Assembly (NCBI RefSeq): GCF_918698245.1
Contig: NZ_CAKKMS010000004.1
Span: forward strand, 62,001-126,000
Reading direction: 5' to 3'
DNA from: Pedobacter sp. Bi126
Lineage (GTDB): Bacteria; Bacteroidota; Bacteroidia; Sphingobacteriales; Sphingobacteriaceae
DNA length: 64,000 nucleotides
Shown one piece after another: positions 26,597 through 37,056 of this stretch. A program made the position numbers and the translations under genes. Within the stretch, counting starts at the first letter, position 1, and each line of letters opens with the position of its first letter. Under the pieces are notes generated by a model that was not told the DNA's origin, did not search any database, and worked only from the letters and a program-made list of their open reading frames with translations.

Positions 26597-27307
26597 ATGA
26601 AAAACTTTAAATTTGCCGTTATACTATTTGTTTTTACCTCAATCAGCTTCTTCGCAAAGGCACAGGATTTTATTGTCAAAGGTGTGGTGATCGAAAAAGG
26701 TTCGAATATCAGGATTGCCTTATCCGAAATTACCAATCTGCGCACCGGAATTGGTGTTGGTAGCAATGATATTGGTATGTTTCAGTTAAAAGCCAGAATT
26801 GGCGATACACTGCTGGTAATTAAAAGGGATCTGATCGATCAGCGAGTTGTGGTGAACAGCGAAAAAGATCTTGTAGTTTATCTGGTTAGAGGGAGTACCA
26901 CGCTAGCCGATGTTACCATTAGGGGAAATACCAAAAAAGAGGATCTGGACGAAATTAAACGCGAATTTAAAAATAAGGGTGTATATAATGGGGGCAAAAC
27001 AACCATTTTGTCTGCTATATTCAGCCCTTTAAATGCACTATATAACTTATTTGGTACTGATCCTAAAAATGCACGGAGATTTGGGAGGTATGCCGATAAT
27101 GAAATCAAACAATCGCAGATTGACGTATACTTCAACCAGAGCATTATTAAAAATAATACCGAACTAAGGGGTGATACTTTAGAGAAATACATGTTAAACT
27201 GTCGCCCGGAATTTGATAAAGCACAGTATTGGAACAGTTACGATTACATCAAGTACATTAAAGAATCTTCGAAGAAATTTACCGATACGTTAGGGAAGGG
27301 AAAGTAG
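26597..27307 (+). CDS. Exported CarboxypepD_reg-like protein, paralog 3 of 3
   Basis: Third member, 236 aa, signal peptide MKNFKFAVILFVFTSISFFAKAQ. It is closest to paralog 2: KGVVIEKGSNIRIALSEITN, GSNDIGMFQLKARIGDTLLV, LVVYLVRGSTTLADVTIRG, YNLFGTDPKNARRFGRYADNE and SYDYIKYIKESSKKFTDTL. The start lies 6 nt after the stop of paralog 2, so all three genes form one operon. A gene triplication with moderate divergence is the simplest reading. Confidence 0.75.
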   Translation: MKNFKFAVILFVFTSISFFAKAQDFIVKGVVIEKGSNIRIALSEITNLRTGIGVGSNDIGMFQLKARIGDTLLVIKRDLIDQRVVVNSEKDLVVYLVRGSTTLADVTIRGNTKKEDLDEIKREFKNKGVYNGGKTTILSAIFSPLNALYNLFGTDPKNARRFGRYADNEIKQSQIDVYFNQSIIKNNTELRGDTLEKYMLNCRPEFDKAQYWNSYDYIKYIKESSKKFTDTLGKGK

Positions 27308-27438
27308 GTTTTTAGTCTTGAGCTTGGGGTTTGGAGTTGAGCGTTTTAAGCTAAAAGTCGAAAGCCCGACGTCAGAAGTTTTAGTTCATATCAGCAGTTA
27401 ACTGATTAACCAATTTCAATAATTAAACCAGTAAACTT

Positions 27439-28167
27439 TTATATGCTCAATGCCTCACAAGCTTTCTCTGCGGCTAATTTTTCAGCATTTTTCTTGTTAT
27501 AATCTCGTCCGGTACCTACTTTTTCGCCCTCTACTACAGCACTAATTGTAAATAATTTAGCGCTTTCGCCTTCGCCATTCTCTGCCAGTTCGAACATTAC
27601 ATCCTTACCATGGCGTTGGCACCATTCGATCAATTTACTTTTGAAATTGGTTTCTGTAAGTTCTAAAGTGTGGATGTCGATGTGTGGTTTTACGATCCTG
27701 CGCAATAAAAATTCTTTGGTAAAGTTGTAGCCCTTATCCATATAGATGGCACCCACTATGGCTTCAAAAGCATCGCCTAGCATCGAATTGTGCTTGGTTT
27801 GTACGCTCACTGAACGCTGATCGAACTGAATAAGCTTATCAAAACCAATTTTCTTTGCCAGCTGATTTAAATTAGCCCGGTTTACAATCTTCGAACGCAT
27901 TTCGGTTAAAAAACCTTCTTCTTTGTAGGGGTAATGCTTAAAAAGCAGCTCTGCTATCACCGAACCTAAAACAGCGTCGCCTAAAAATTCTAAGCGTTCG
28001 TTGCTGCTCCTGCTTCCATTTTTTAAAACTTTTGCTACGGAACGATGCCTGAACGCCATTTTATAGAGCGTAACATTGCCTGGAACAAAGCCTAAAATGT
28101 TTTTCAGCTTTTTAACAAACTCCTTTTCGGGAGAGAGGTAAAGTTTATATAATTTTAATATCGGCAT
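27439..28167 (-). CDS. rnc: Ribonuclease III
   Basis: Double-stranded-RNA endonuclease for rRNA and mRNA processing. The catalytic signature NERLEFLGDAVLGS lies at 56-69 (E60, D64), followed by EAIVGAIYMDKG with the second acidic pair. A C-terminal dsRNA-binding domain occupies about 165-240 (FKSKLIEWCQRHGKDVMFEL, GTGRDYNKKNAEKLAAEKA). 242 aa, complete. It follows fabF on the minus strand, 95 nt away, in the common Bacteroidota acpP-fabF-rnc order. Confidence 0.95.
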   Translation of the reverse strand: MPILKLYKLYLSPEKEFVKKLKNILGFVPGNVTLYKMAFRHRSVAKVLKNGSRSSNERLEFLGDAVLGSVIAELLFKHYPYKEEGFLTEMRSKIVNRANLNQLAKKIGFDKLIQFDQRSVSVQTKHNSMLGDAFEAIVGAIYMDKGYNFTKEFLLRRIVKPHIDIHTLELTETNFKSKLIEWCQRHGKDVMFELAENGEGESAKLFTISAVVEGEKVGTGRDYNKKNAEKLAAEKACEALSI

Positions 28168-28262
28168 TAAATAAATAACACAATTAACGGCTAATTAGCA
28201 TATTTAACTAAGTTATCTATTTTTAATTAGCATACAAAATTATATAGCAGGGCTGTTTTAAA

Positions 28263-29516
28263 TTAATCTTCGTATTTCTTAAAAATAACAGAAGCGTTAT
28301 GGCCGCCAAAACCGAATGTATTACTTAAAGCAGCTCTAACGGTACGTTTTTGCGCTTTGTTAAAAGTAAAATTCAATTTAGGGTCAAATGCAGGATCATC
28401 TGTAAAGTGATTGATTGTTGGAGGAACAATATCATTTTTAACAGAAAGAATTGCTGCAATTGCCTCAATAGCTCCAGCTGCACCCAAAAGGTGGCCAGTC
28501 ATCGATTTGGTTGAGCTGATGTTTAAACGATAAGCATCCTCACCAAATAATGTACCAATGGCTTTGGTTTCACTAATATCACCAAGAGGTGTAGAAGTAC
28601 CGTGTACATTGATATAATCTATATCCGCAGTTGTTAAACCAGCATCTTTTAGTGCATTGGTCATTACCATTCTAGCGCCTAAACCTTCAGGATGTGGTGC
28701 GGTGATGTGATTAGCATCAGCACTCATTCCACCGCCAACAAGCTCTGCATAAATTTTTGCACCTCTTGCTTTTGCATGTTCAAGTTCTTCTAAAATAATG
28801 GTTCCAGCACCTTCACCGGCTACGAAACCGTCACGGTCTTTATCAAAAGGACGTGATGCCGTTGCCGGATCTTCGTTACGTGTTGATAATGCATGCATGG
28901 CATTAAAACCACCCATACCTGCTTCGTTAATGATCGCTTCAGAACCGCCACTTATAATTACATCAGCCATACCCAAGCGGATATAGTTAAATGCATCAAT
29001 CATTGCGTTTGTTGAAGAAGCACATGCCGAAACGGTTGCAAAATTTGGCCCACGTAAGCCGTATTTGATCGAGATATGCCCTGGAGCAATATCAATAATC
29101 ATTTTAGGGATAAAAAATGGATTGTATCTTGGCGTACCATCTCCCTTAGCGAAATTCGAAATTTCATCCAGGAAAGTTTTCAACCCACCTATGCCTGCGC
29201 CCCAGATTACTCCGATCCGGTTGGTATCTAATTTTTCAAAATCAAAACCACCATCTTTCACAGCCTCATCTGTTGCTACAAGAGCATATTGTACAAACGG
29301 ATCTAGCTTGCGGGCTTCTTTTTTCTCCAAAAAGTCTTCCGGATTAAAATTTTTAACCTCGCATGCGAATTTGGTCTTGAACTTTTCAGTATCAAAACCC
29401 TTAATAGGAGCAGCGCCACTCACCCCGTTAGTCAATCCTTCCCAAAAATCGGGAACATTATTGCCTATAGGAGTGAGCGCACCCAACCCTGTTACTACTA
29501 CTCTTTTTAATTCCAT
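28263..29516 (-). CDS. fabF: Beta-ketoacyl-ACP synthase II
   Basis: Condensing enzyme of fatty-acid elongation. The Cys-His-His triad is visible: VSACASSTNAMIDA (Cys), INVHGTSTPLGDISE (His) and KSMTGHLLGAAGAIEA (His). N-terminus MELKRVVVTGLGALTPIGNN and C-terminus ALSNTFGFGGHNASVIFKKY are canonical. 417 aa, normal length. It lies 21 nt after acpP, so both are co-transcribed and probably couple fatty-acid synthesis with the downstream rnc. Confidence 0.97.
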   Translation of the reverse strand: MELKRVVVTGLGALTPIGNNVPDFWEGLTNGVSGAAPIKGFDTEKFKTKFACEVKNFNPEDFLEKKEARKLDPFVQYALVATDEAVKDGGFDFEKLDTNRIGVIWGAGIGGLKTFLDEISNFAKGDGTPRYNPFFIPKMIIDIAPGHISIKYGLRGPNFATVSACASSTNAMIDAFNYIRLGMADVIISGGSEAIINEAGMGGFNAMHALSTRNEDPATASRPFDKDRDGFVAGEGAGTIILEELEHAKARGAKIYAELVGGGMSADANHITAPHPEGLGARMVMTNALKDAGLTTADIDYINVHGTSTPLGDISETKAIGTLFGEDAYRLNISSTKSMTGHLLGAAGAIEAIAAILSVKNDIVPPTINHFTDDPAFDPKLNFTFNKAQKRTVRAALSNTFGFGGHNASVIFKKYED

Positions 29517-29537
29517 TTATACTGAAAAAGCGTAATT

Positions 29538-29774
29538 CTATTTAACGTTTTTTTCCAAATAAGCAATCGCTTGACCAACTGTACCGATGGTTTCAGCCTG
29601 ATCATCAGGAATAGCTACATTGAATTCTTTTTCAAATTCCATAATCAATTCTACGGTATCTAAAGAATCTGCACCTAAATCGTTGGTGAATGAAGCCTCT
29701 GGCGTAACTTCGCTTTCGTCAACACCTAGTTTTTCTACGATAATAGCCTTAACTCTTGAAGCAATATCAGACAT
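29538..29774 (-). CDS. acpP: Acyl carrier protein
   Basis: A 78-aa acidic carrier protein. The phosphopantetheine attachment serine is S37 in [16 protein letters not shown]. It carries the growing acyl chain for FabF and the other fatty-acid synthase enzymes. First gene of an acpP-fabF(-rnc) operon. The upstream 150-nt spacer separates it from the divergent IPExxxVDY gene; no exact TAnnTTTG element was found for it there. Confidence 0.97.
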   Translation of the reverse strand: MSDIASRVKAIIVEKLGVDESEVTPEASFTNDLGADSLDTVELIMEFEKEFNVAIPDDQAETIGTVGQAIAYLEKNVK

Positions 29775-29932
29775 AATTTTATAATTTAATGGTTAAATAA
29801 TTCTGTGCAAAGAAAAATAAATTCTTACAATTTTCAAATGTTTTTATTTCGATACGTAATTTTGGTATCTCAATAACACAGCGAATATAGAATTAGTTTT
29901 TTAATTTCGTTCTGTAAATAATTTATTTCGCT

Positions 29933-30352
29933 TTGAATAAGACTTACCTAAAACTTACCTTAGACCTTGATTTTATACTAATTGCGATCACAGCACCCCT
30001 AAAAGACTATGTGCTTTGCCACAAAATTAATACCCGGTTAAATACTCAATTTGAAAAAATAGAAGACCATGAAATATTTTTTAATATCGACGAACCAGCC
30101 TGGTGTTTTTCGAAATATTACTTTTTTGTAGAGCAAGGTGAGGTAGAATACTACTTAATCTGCAATAAAAGCAGCGATGGTTTTCTAATTCCGGAGATGA
30201 ACAAAGTAGATTTTTTTATTATTATTAAAGAATTTATTGATAAGGAAGATTTGGATTATTTAATCAATGGTTTAAATAAACTGCCTGATATACAGGTGGC
30301 TGCAAAGATAGATCCGGCCAAGTTAAAGAGCCGTGAGAATTTGGTAATATAA
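29933..30352 (+). CDS. IPExxxVDY family protein
   Basis: A 139-aa Bacteroidota-specific protein. The family-naming motif appears as IPEMNKVDF near residues 85-93. The protein is beta-rich, soluble and without a signal peptide. It has no in-frame ATG before its first 40 residues; TTG at 29933 (NKTYLKLTLDLDFILIAITA) is the best start, with an in-frame stop just upstream at 29915. It lies next to pyk, an arrangement I remember from other Bacteroidota genomes. Function unknown. Confidence 0.75.
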   Translation: MNKTYLKLTLDLDFILIAITAPLKDYVLCHKINTRLNTQFEKIEDHEIFFNIDEPAWCFSKYYFFVEQGEVEYYLICNKSSDGFLIPEMNKVDFFIIIKEFIDKEDLDYLINGLNKLPDIQVAAKIDPAKLKSRENLVI

Positions 30353-30366
30353 AAATTATATACTTG

Positions 30367-30381
30367 GTGTATTAAATACAC
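30367..30381. promoter_or_regulatory. Palindrome upstream of the pyk -7 element
   Basis: Perfect palindrome GTGTATT-A-AATACAC. It abuts the candidate -7 element at 30382, between the -33 and -7 positions, which is where a repressor operator would sit. Confidence 0.4.
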
Positions 30382-30389
30382 TATATTTG
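30382..30389 (+). promoter_or_regulatory. Candidate -7 promoter element for pyk
   Basis: TATATTTG matches TAnnTTTG exactly. It predicts a leader of about 105 nt before the pyk ATG, containing the hairpin at 30434-30479. Confidence 0.5.
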
Positions 30390-30433
30390 ACGGTTACAAA
30401 CAAAGAACAAAAGAACAAAATATATAAAATTTG

Positions 30434-30479
30434 ATGCAGTTTGATTATTTTAGATAATAATTAATGCTTTAAACTGCAT
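30434..30479 (+). promoter_or_regulatory. Stem-loop in the pyk 5' leader
   Basis: The 9-bp arms ATGCAGTTT (30434-30442) and AAACTGCAT (30471-30479) pair perfectly. Inside them ATTATT (30444-30449) and AATAAT (30456-30461) pair again. The hairpin ends 20 nt before the ATG and has no T-run, so it is a leader structure, not a terminator. No known riboswitch class is recognised. Confidence 0.45.
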
Positions 30480-30499
30480 TGCTAAAATCAATTAATTAA

Positions 30500-31930
30500 A
30501 TGAAACCTTTTCATTCGAGAACTAAAATTGTTGCCACGCTTGGGCCTGCATCAGCAAAACCAGATGTATTATATAGTATGTTTAACGCAGGTTTAGATGT
30601 TTGCCGCTTAAACTTTTCGCACGGATCACAAGCAGATCACCAGGCGGTTTTGGATACTATCCGCGATTTAAACAAAAAATACGATTATAATGTAGGTATC
30701 CTTGCCGATTTACAAGGTCCTAAAATCCGTATCGGTTTAGTAAAAGAAGGTGGTATTAACCTGATCAATGGTAAAACTACCGTAATTACTACTAACGAAT
30801 GTATTGGTAACGAAGAACGTATTTACATCACCTACCAAAACTTCCCTCAGGATGTTCAGGCGGGTGAAATTATCCTTTTGGATGATGGAAAGCTTCAAAT
30901 GAAAGTGATTTCTACCAACTTAAAGGATGAAGTAGTTTGCGAGATTGTTCACGGTGGTATTTTAACTTCAAGAAAAGGTGTAAACCTTCCAAATACTAAA
31001 GTTTCTATTCCTTCATTAACACCAGAAGACCGCGAAAACTTAGAATTTGTTTTAGAAAATGATGTAGAGTGGATCGGTTTATCTTTTGTGCGTAAAGCTG
31101 AGGATATCATTGAACTTAAAAAGATTATTGCAGAACGTGGTAAAACTGCCCGTGTAATTGCTAAAATTGAAAAACCAGAAGCCATTGCCAATATCGACGA
31201 GATTATTGCAGTAACAGATGGTATTATGGTTGCCCGTGGCGATTTAGGTGTTGAATGTCCGATGGAAGAAGTTCCATTATTACAAAAAATGATTGTTGCT
31301 AAATGTAGAGCAGCTTCTAAACCTGTAATTGTGGCTACACAAATGTTGGAGAGTATGATCACTACACCCCGCCCAACACGTGCAGAGGTGAATGATGTGG
31401 CCAACTCTGTTTTAGATGGTGCTGATGCAGTGATGTTAAGCGGCGAAACCTCAGTTGGAGAATTTCCGCTGATCGTAATCGAAACCATGCAAAAAATTAT
31501 CCAGAACATTGAGCAGAACAACTATCCTTTCAATCCTGATAAGTTTTTAAAACCAAAATCGCCTTCTTTCTTAAGCGATGCCATTTGCGATTCAGCTTGT
31601 TTCTTAGCGAAACAAACTAACGCGGTAGGTATTGTATCGATGACTTTAAGCGGTTATACTGCTTTCGAAATCTCAAGCCACCGTCCGGAAGCTTTGACCT
31701 TTATTTTTACCAGTAACAGGGCATTATTAAATGCAGTAAGTTTACTTTGGGGCGTAAGAGGTTTCTACTACGATAAGTGGGAAAGTACCGATAATACCAT
31801 TATTGAGGTTAACGAATTCTTAAAAAGCAAAAAATTGGTTAAACAAGGTGATATCATCATCAATACTGCCGCTATCCCAATGGAAGCAAAAGGTAAAACC
31901 AACATGTTAAAAATTACGGTTATAGATTAA
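30500..31930 (+). CDS. pyk: Pyruvate kinase
   Basis: Final glycolytic enzyme, PEP + ADP to pyruvate + ATP. The 476-aa protein shows the whole family pattern: SRTKIVATLGPAS at the start, CRLNFSHGS, ADLQGPKIRIG, the active-site region VIAKIEKPEAIANIDEI followed by DGIMVARGDLGVE, then TQMLESMITTPRPTRAEVNDVANSVLDG (key part MLESMI..PTRAE) and DAVMLSGETSVG. Normal length. It is preceded by a palindrome, a -7 element and a leader hairpin, and followed by a strong terminator. Confidence 0.97.
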   Translation: MKPFHSRTKIVATLGPASAKPDVLYSMFNAGLDVCRLNFSHGSQADHQAVLDTIRDLNKKYDYNVGILADLQGPKIRIGLVKEGGINLINGKTTVITTNECIGNEERIYITYQNFPQDVQAGEIILLDDGKLQMKVISTNLKDEVVCEIVHGGILTSRKGVNLPNTKVSIPSLTPEDRENLEFVLENDVEWIGLSFVRKAEDIIELKKIIAERGKTARVIAKIEKPEAIANIDEIIAVTDGIMVARGDLGVECPMEEVPLLQKMIVAKCRAASKPVIVATQMLESMITTPRPTRAEVNDVANSVLDGADAVMLSGETSVGEFPLIVIETMQKIIQNIEQNNYPFNPDKFLKPKSPSFLSDAICDSACFLAKQTNAVGIVSMTLSGYTAFEISSHRPEALTFIFTSNRALLNAVSLLWGVRGFYYDKWESTDNTIIEVNEFLKSKKLVKQGDIIINTAAIPMEAKGKTNMLKITVID

Positions 31931-31950
31931 TTTCTAATATCATATTTATA

Positions 31951-31986
31951 AAATGCTCCCGATTTTAATCGGGAGCATTTTTTTTA
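31951..31986 (+). terminator. Rho-independent terminator of pyk
   Basis: The arms AAATGCTCCCGAT (31951-31963) and ATCGGGAGCATTT (31968-31980) pair perfectly and are followed by TTTTTATC. This separates pyk from the tRNA/GIY-YIG locus. Confidence 0.9.
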
Positions 31987-31999
31987 TCAATAAAAAATA

Positions 32000-32007
32000 T
32001 ACTTTTG
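32000..32007 (+). promoter_or_regulatory. Candidate -7 promoter of the tRNA-Ser locus
   Basis: TACTTTTG matches TAnnTTTG exactly and lies 11 nt before the 5' end of the broken tRNA copy, the normal distance for a tRNA promoter. No equally good element precedes the intact tRNA; the best there is TACATTTA (32327-32334), inside the nuclease gene. Confidence 0.6.
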
Positions 32008-32018
32008 CAGTCCAGCAC

Positions 32019-32078
32019 GGAGAGGTGTCAGTCCAAAGGACCCCTATGGGGAGTGTTGATCGAGCACGCTTGGAAAGC
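32019..32078 (+). pseudogene. Broken 5' half of a tRNA-Ser(GGA) gene
   Basis: Bases 32019-32031 are identical to the first 13 of the intact tRNA at 32362 (acceptor strand and start of the D-arm). A 20-nt insert follows (TCCAAAGGAC + CCCTATGGGG, 32032-32051), then AGTG, then 21 identical bases (32058-32078 versus 32382-32402) covering the D-arm end and the anticodon stem-loop TTGGAAA. Identity stops two bases into the 3' strand of the anticodon stem. The variable arm, T-arm and 3' acceptor strand are missing. It cannot fold into a tRNA. Confidence 0.85.
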
Positions 32079-32116
32079 AGGGACTAATAAATTAATCTTT
32101 GGAATAAAAGATAATT

Positions 32117-32359
32117 ATGTTTTATAGTTATATTTTGAAGAGCGAGAAAGATGGGAAGTACTGTTATGGGAGTACTGAAAACCTGGAAATAAGATTAATC
32201 AAACATAATAGGGGAGATGTAAAATCGACGAAAGCTAGGCGCCCTTTCATCATTCATTTTTTTGAAGAATTTAATTCAAGAAGTGAAGCTTTCAGAAGAG
32301 AACAATATTATAAGTCTATAAATGGCTACATTTATTTGAAACAAAATAAAATCATATAA
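32117..32359 (+). CDS. Small GIY-YIG nuclease
   Basis: An 80-aa single-domain GIY-YIG endonuclease. The family pattern is readable: SYILKS (Y5, the 'GIY' strand), GKYCYGST (Y17-G18, the 'YIG' strand), NLEIRLIKHNRG (R26, H30), STKARRPF and EAFRREQYYKS (E62, the likely metal-binding Glu). It lacks the extra domains of UvrC or of phage homing enzymes. It lies between a broken and an intact tRNA-Ser; its TAA ends two bases before the intact tRNA. The gene is preceded by 38 nt of non-tRNA sequence. It may move or maintain this cassette; that is inference. Confidence 0.85.
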   Translation: MFYSYILKSEKDGKYCYGSTENLEIRLIKHNRGDVKSTKARRPFIIHFFEEFNSRSEAFRREQYYKSINGYIYLKQNKII

Positions 32360-32361
32360 CC

Positions 32362-32447
<86 letters not shown>

Positions 32448-32640
32448 ATAACGAGAATGAGTTCTCAAACAGATAGGATTGTTCGTCTTGAGCATTCCTA
32501 TTTGCTTCGGATACCAAGTTTTATATTGTAGGCCACGATTTGTAAAAATGTATTAAATGCAGATTGACAACGTCGATAAATCCTGCTGAAACTGTACTTT
32601 TTTCTATAATAATTTGACTGCTCCATCTGTAAATAATTAT

Positions 32641-33270
32641 TTATTGGAGCTCCTTCTTGTATTTTGCGCCAGCTTTACGGAACATGTCATGGTATTTTTG
32701 ATATTTTGATTGCATGGCGGATCCTTTACTACGTGCCAAGTGAAAATCAATATAATCAAGCAGCGTCATCTGGTCATAAAGGTCTATTTTATTCAGGTCC
32801 AGTTGCCATTTGATCGCATCTTCCAGGAATTGGTCAAAGTTAACGGCAACAGCATACTTTAAAAGGTTTCCATCCCTAATATCAAACGTAATTGCATTGC
32901 ATGATGTATATCCTGTTTGTTGGTAAATCTTCCACATTGCAGAAATCTTTGTAGCGATGTTTTGTTCGTTATCGTGTAAGGTATCAACTTTAGCCGCGAG
33001 ATAAAACCGTTGCTGATACATATACTTAAAACGAGTCCCAACTTCTTCAGGTGGTGTCCAATCACCCACTATAAGACAAATATGCTGCATCTTTTTCAAG
33101 TCCCACTCAGGAAAGAGTGTTCGCAGATAGTCATGAGCTGCATTAGTTTTCATTCCCTGCCTTACGGACAAGAACTTACCAATCCGCGGATCCTGACCGG
33201 TTTGTGCAAATAAAGAAAACGTGATAAACACAAGTAATACACAAAGCCTTAGTCGATGTATAACATTCAT
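32641..33270 (-). CDS. Exported protein of unknown function
   Basis: A 209-aa protein with a signal peptide (MNVIHRLRLCVLLVFITFSLFAQ). I do not recognise a domain. The mature part is mixed alpha/beta with many aromatic residues (FKYMYQQRFYLAAKVDTLHD, AITFDIRDGNLLKYAVAVNF) and a basic helical end (KYQKYHDMFRKAGAKYKKEL). Probably periplasmic. No operon partner; its promoter was not identified. The frame and composition look like a real gene. Confidence 0.6.
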   Translation of the reverse strand: MNVIHRLRLCVLLVFITFSLFAQTGQDPRIGKFLSVRQGMKTNAAHDYLRTLFPEWDLKKMQHICLIVGDWTPPEEVGTRFKYMYQQRFYLAAKVDTLHDNEQNIATKISAMWKIYQQTGYTSCNAITFDIRDGNLLKYAVAVNFDQFLEDAIKWQLDLNKIDLYDQMTLLDYIDFHLARSKGSAMQSKYQKYHDMFRKAGAKYKKELQ

Positions 33271-33390
33271 AGTCGAAATTTATAAAATAAATGTGCTTAG
33301 AACAAATTTGGTTAAAAACAGTATAAATATGGGGATTTAATACCTCCTCATTAACCATTTATGGCTTAGTTCTCTTGGTTATGCATGTCT

Positions 33391-33705
33391 CTAGGTGTCT
33401 TTGGGTGTCCACATGCTAAAAAATTTAAACATCTTGGAATATTCTTCTCTCGGCGAAAATGCGATACAAACTTCCTGATTGTCCAATGCTGATTCTGTTA
33501 GTACTATATGGTCTGGTTCCTTTTTAGCATTTACGAACTCCGTTTCGGAAACTACACAAACAACCTTCTTAAATATTCCATTAATCCATATCTGCATATT
33601 TTCTGTATTTTCAAACTTTCTAAAACAGGCAAGGGAAGCATGTGCTGTTATTACGGGTACCATTTTATCAGGAATATCTCTTTTAACTAGAATATACATC
33701 TTCAT
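33391..33705 (-). CDS. PTH2-superfamily-like protein
   Basis: A 104-aa protein whose order of elements resembles the peptidyl-tRNA hydrolase 2 fold: MKMYILVKRDIPDKMVPVIT (strand 1, then the helix start), AHASLACFRKF (helix; PTH2 enzymes have AQVAHAAL here), WINGIFKKVVCVVSETEF (strand and helix start) and NQEVCIAFSPREEYSKMFKF (last strand). The Bacteroidota ortholog set is usually annotated as hypothetical. The canonical catalytic Lys/Asp pair of PTH2 is not clearly present (KRD near the start is suggestive), so enzymatic activity is uncertain. Confidence 0.6.
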   Translation of the reverse strand: MKMYILVKRDIPDKMVPVITAHASLACFRKFENTENMQIWINGIFKKVVCVVSETEFVNAKKEPDHIVLTESALDNQEVCIAFSPREEYSKMFKFFSMWTPKDT

Positions 33706-36710
<3,005 letters not shown>

Positions 36711-37056
36711 ATAAGTCTGAAATCTTTAGTCCGGAGTCAATTTATCTTGAGTTGGGCGTTTAGCGTGGAGGTTTTGGAGCGGATTAGCTGATCAATTAGT
36801 CCAAAGTCTAGCGTTCGCAGCCGAACTTGTGATTTGTCATTCTGAACGCAGTGAAGGATCTTTAAAAAGATGGATGGTGATGTTAATACGAGGTGTGGAG
36901 TGGATTGTGTAAAAAAGAAAAAATCAAACTTTTGCCATTTGCTTTTTCTCTTTGGGCCCTTTGCGGTTAATAGAACGATACATCATGGAAATTATATCAA
37001 GATTAATACCTGCCATTTCCTAAAACAGTCTTATTTTTAGCGCAAGATTAACTAAC
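36711..37056. other. Intergenic region with repeat fragments
   Basis: No gene. 36837-36864 (TGTCATTCTGAACGCAGTGA, then AGGATCT) is a dispersed-repeat fragment related to 1034-1060. 36945-36975 (TTTTTCTCTTTGGGCCCTTTG, then CGGTTAATAG) resembles the outer part of the 9278-9475 repeat. TTATTTTTAGC (37030-37040) is a weak -7-like element for the S9 peptidase gene. Confidence 0.5.

Noticed and set aside
32117..32359. UvrC excinuclease fragment
   Set aside because: Only the GIY-YIG domain is present, with a normal start and stop and a length typical of stand-alone small nucleases; no UvrC helix-hairpin-helix or UVR domain.
33176..33358. Short minus-strand frame before the 209-aa gene
   Set aside because: Overlaps the start of the exported protein in another frame and has no supporting start or family.
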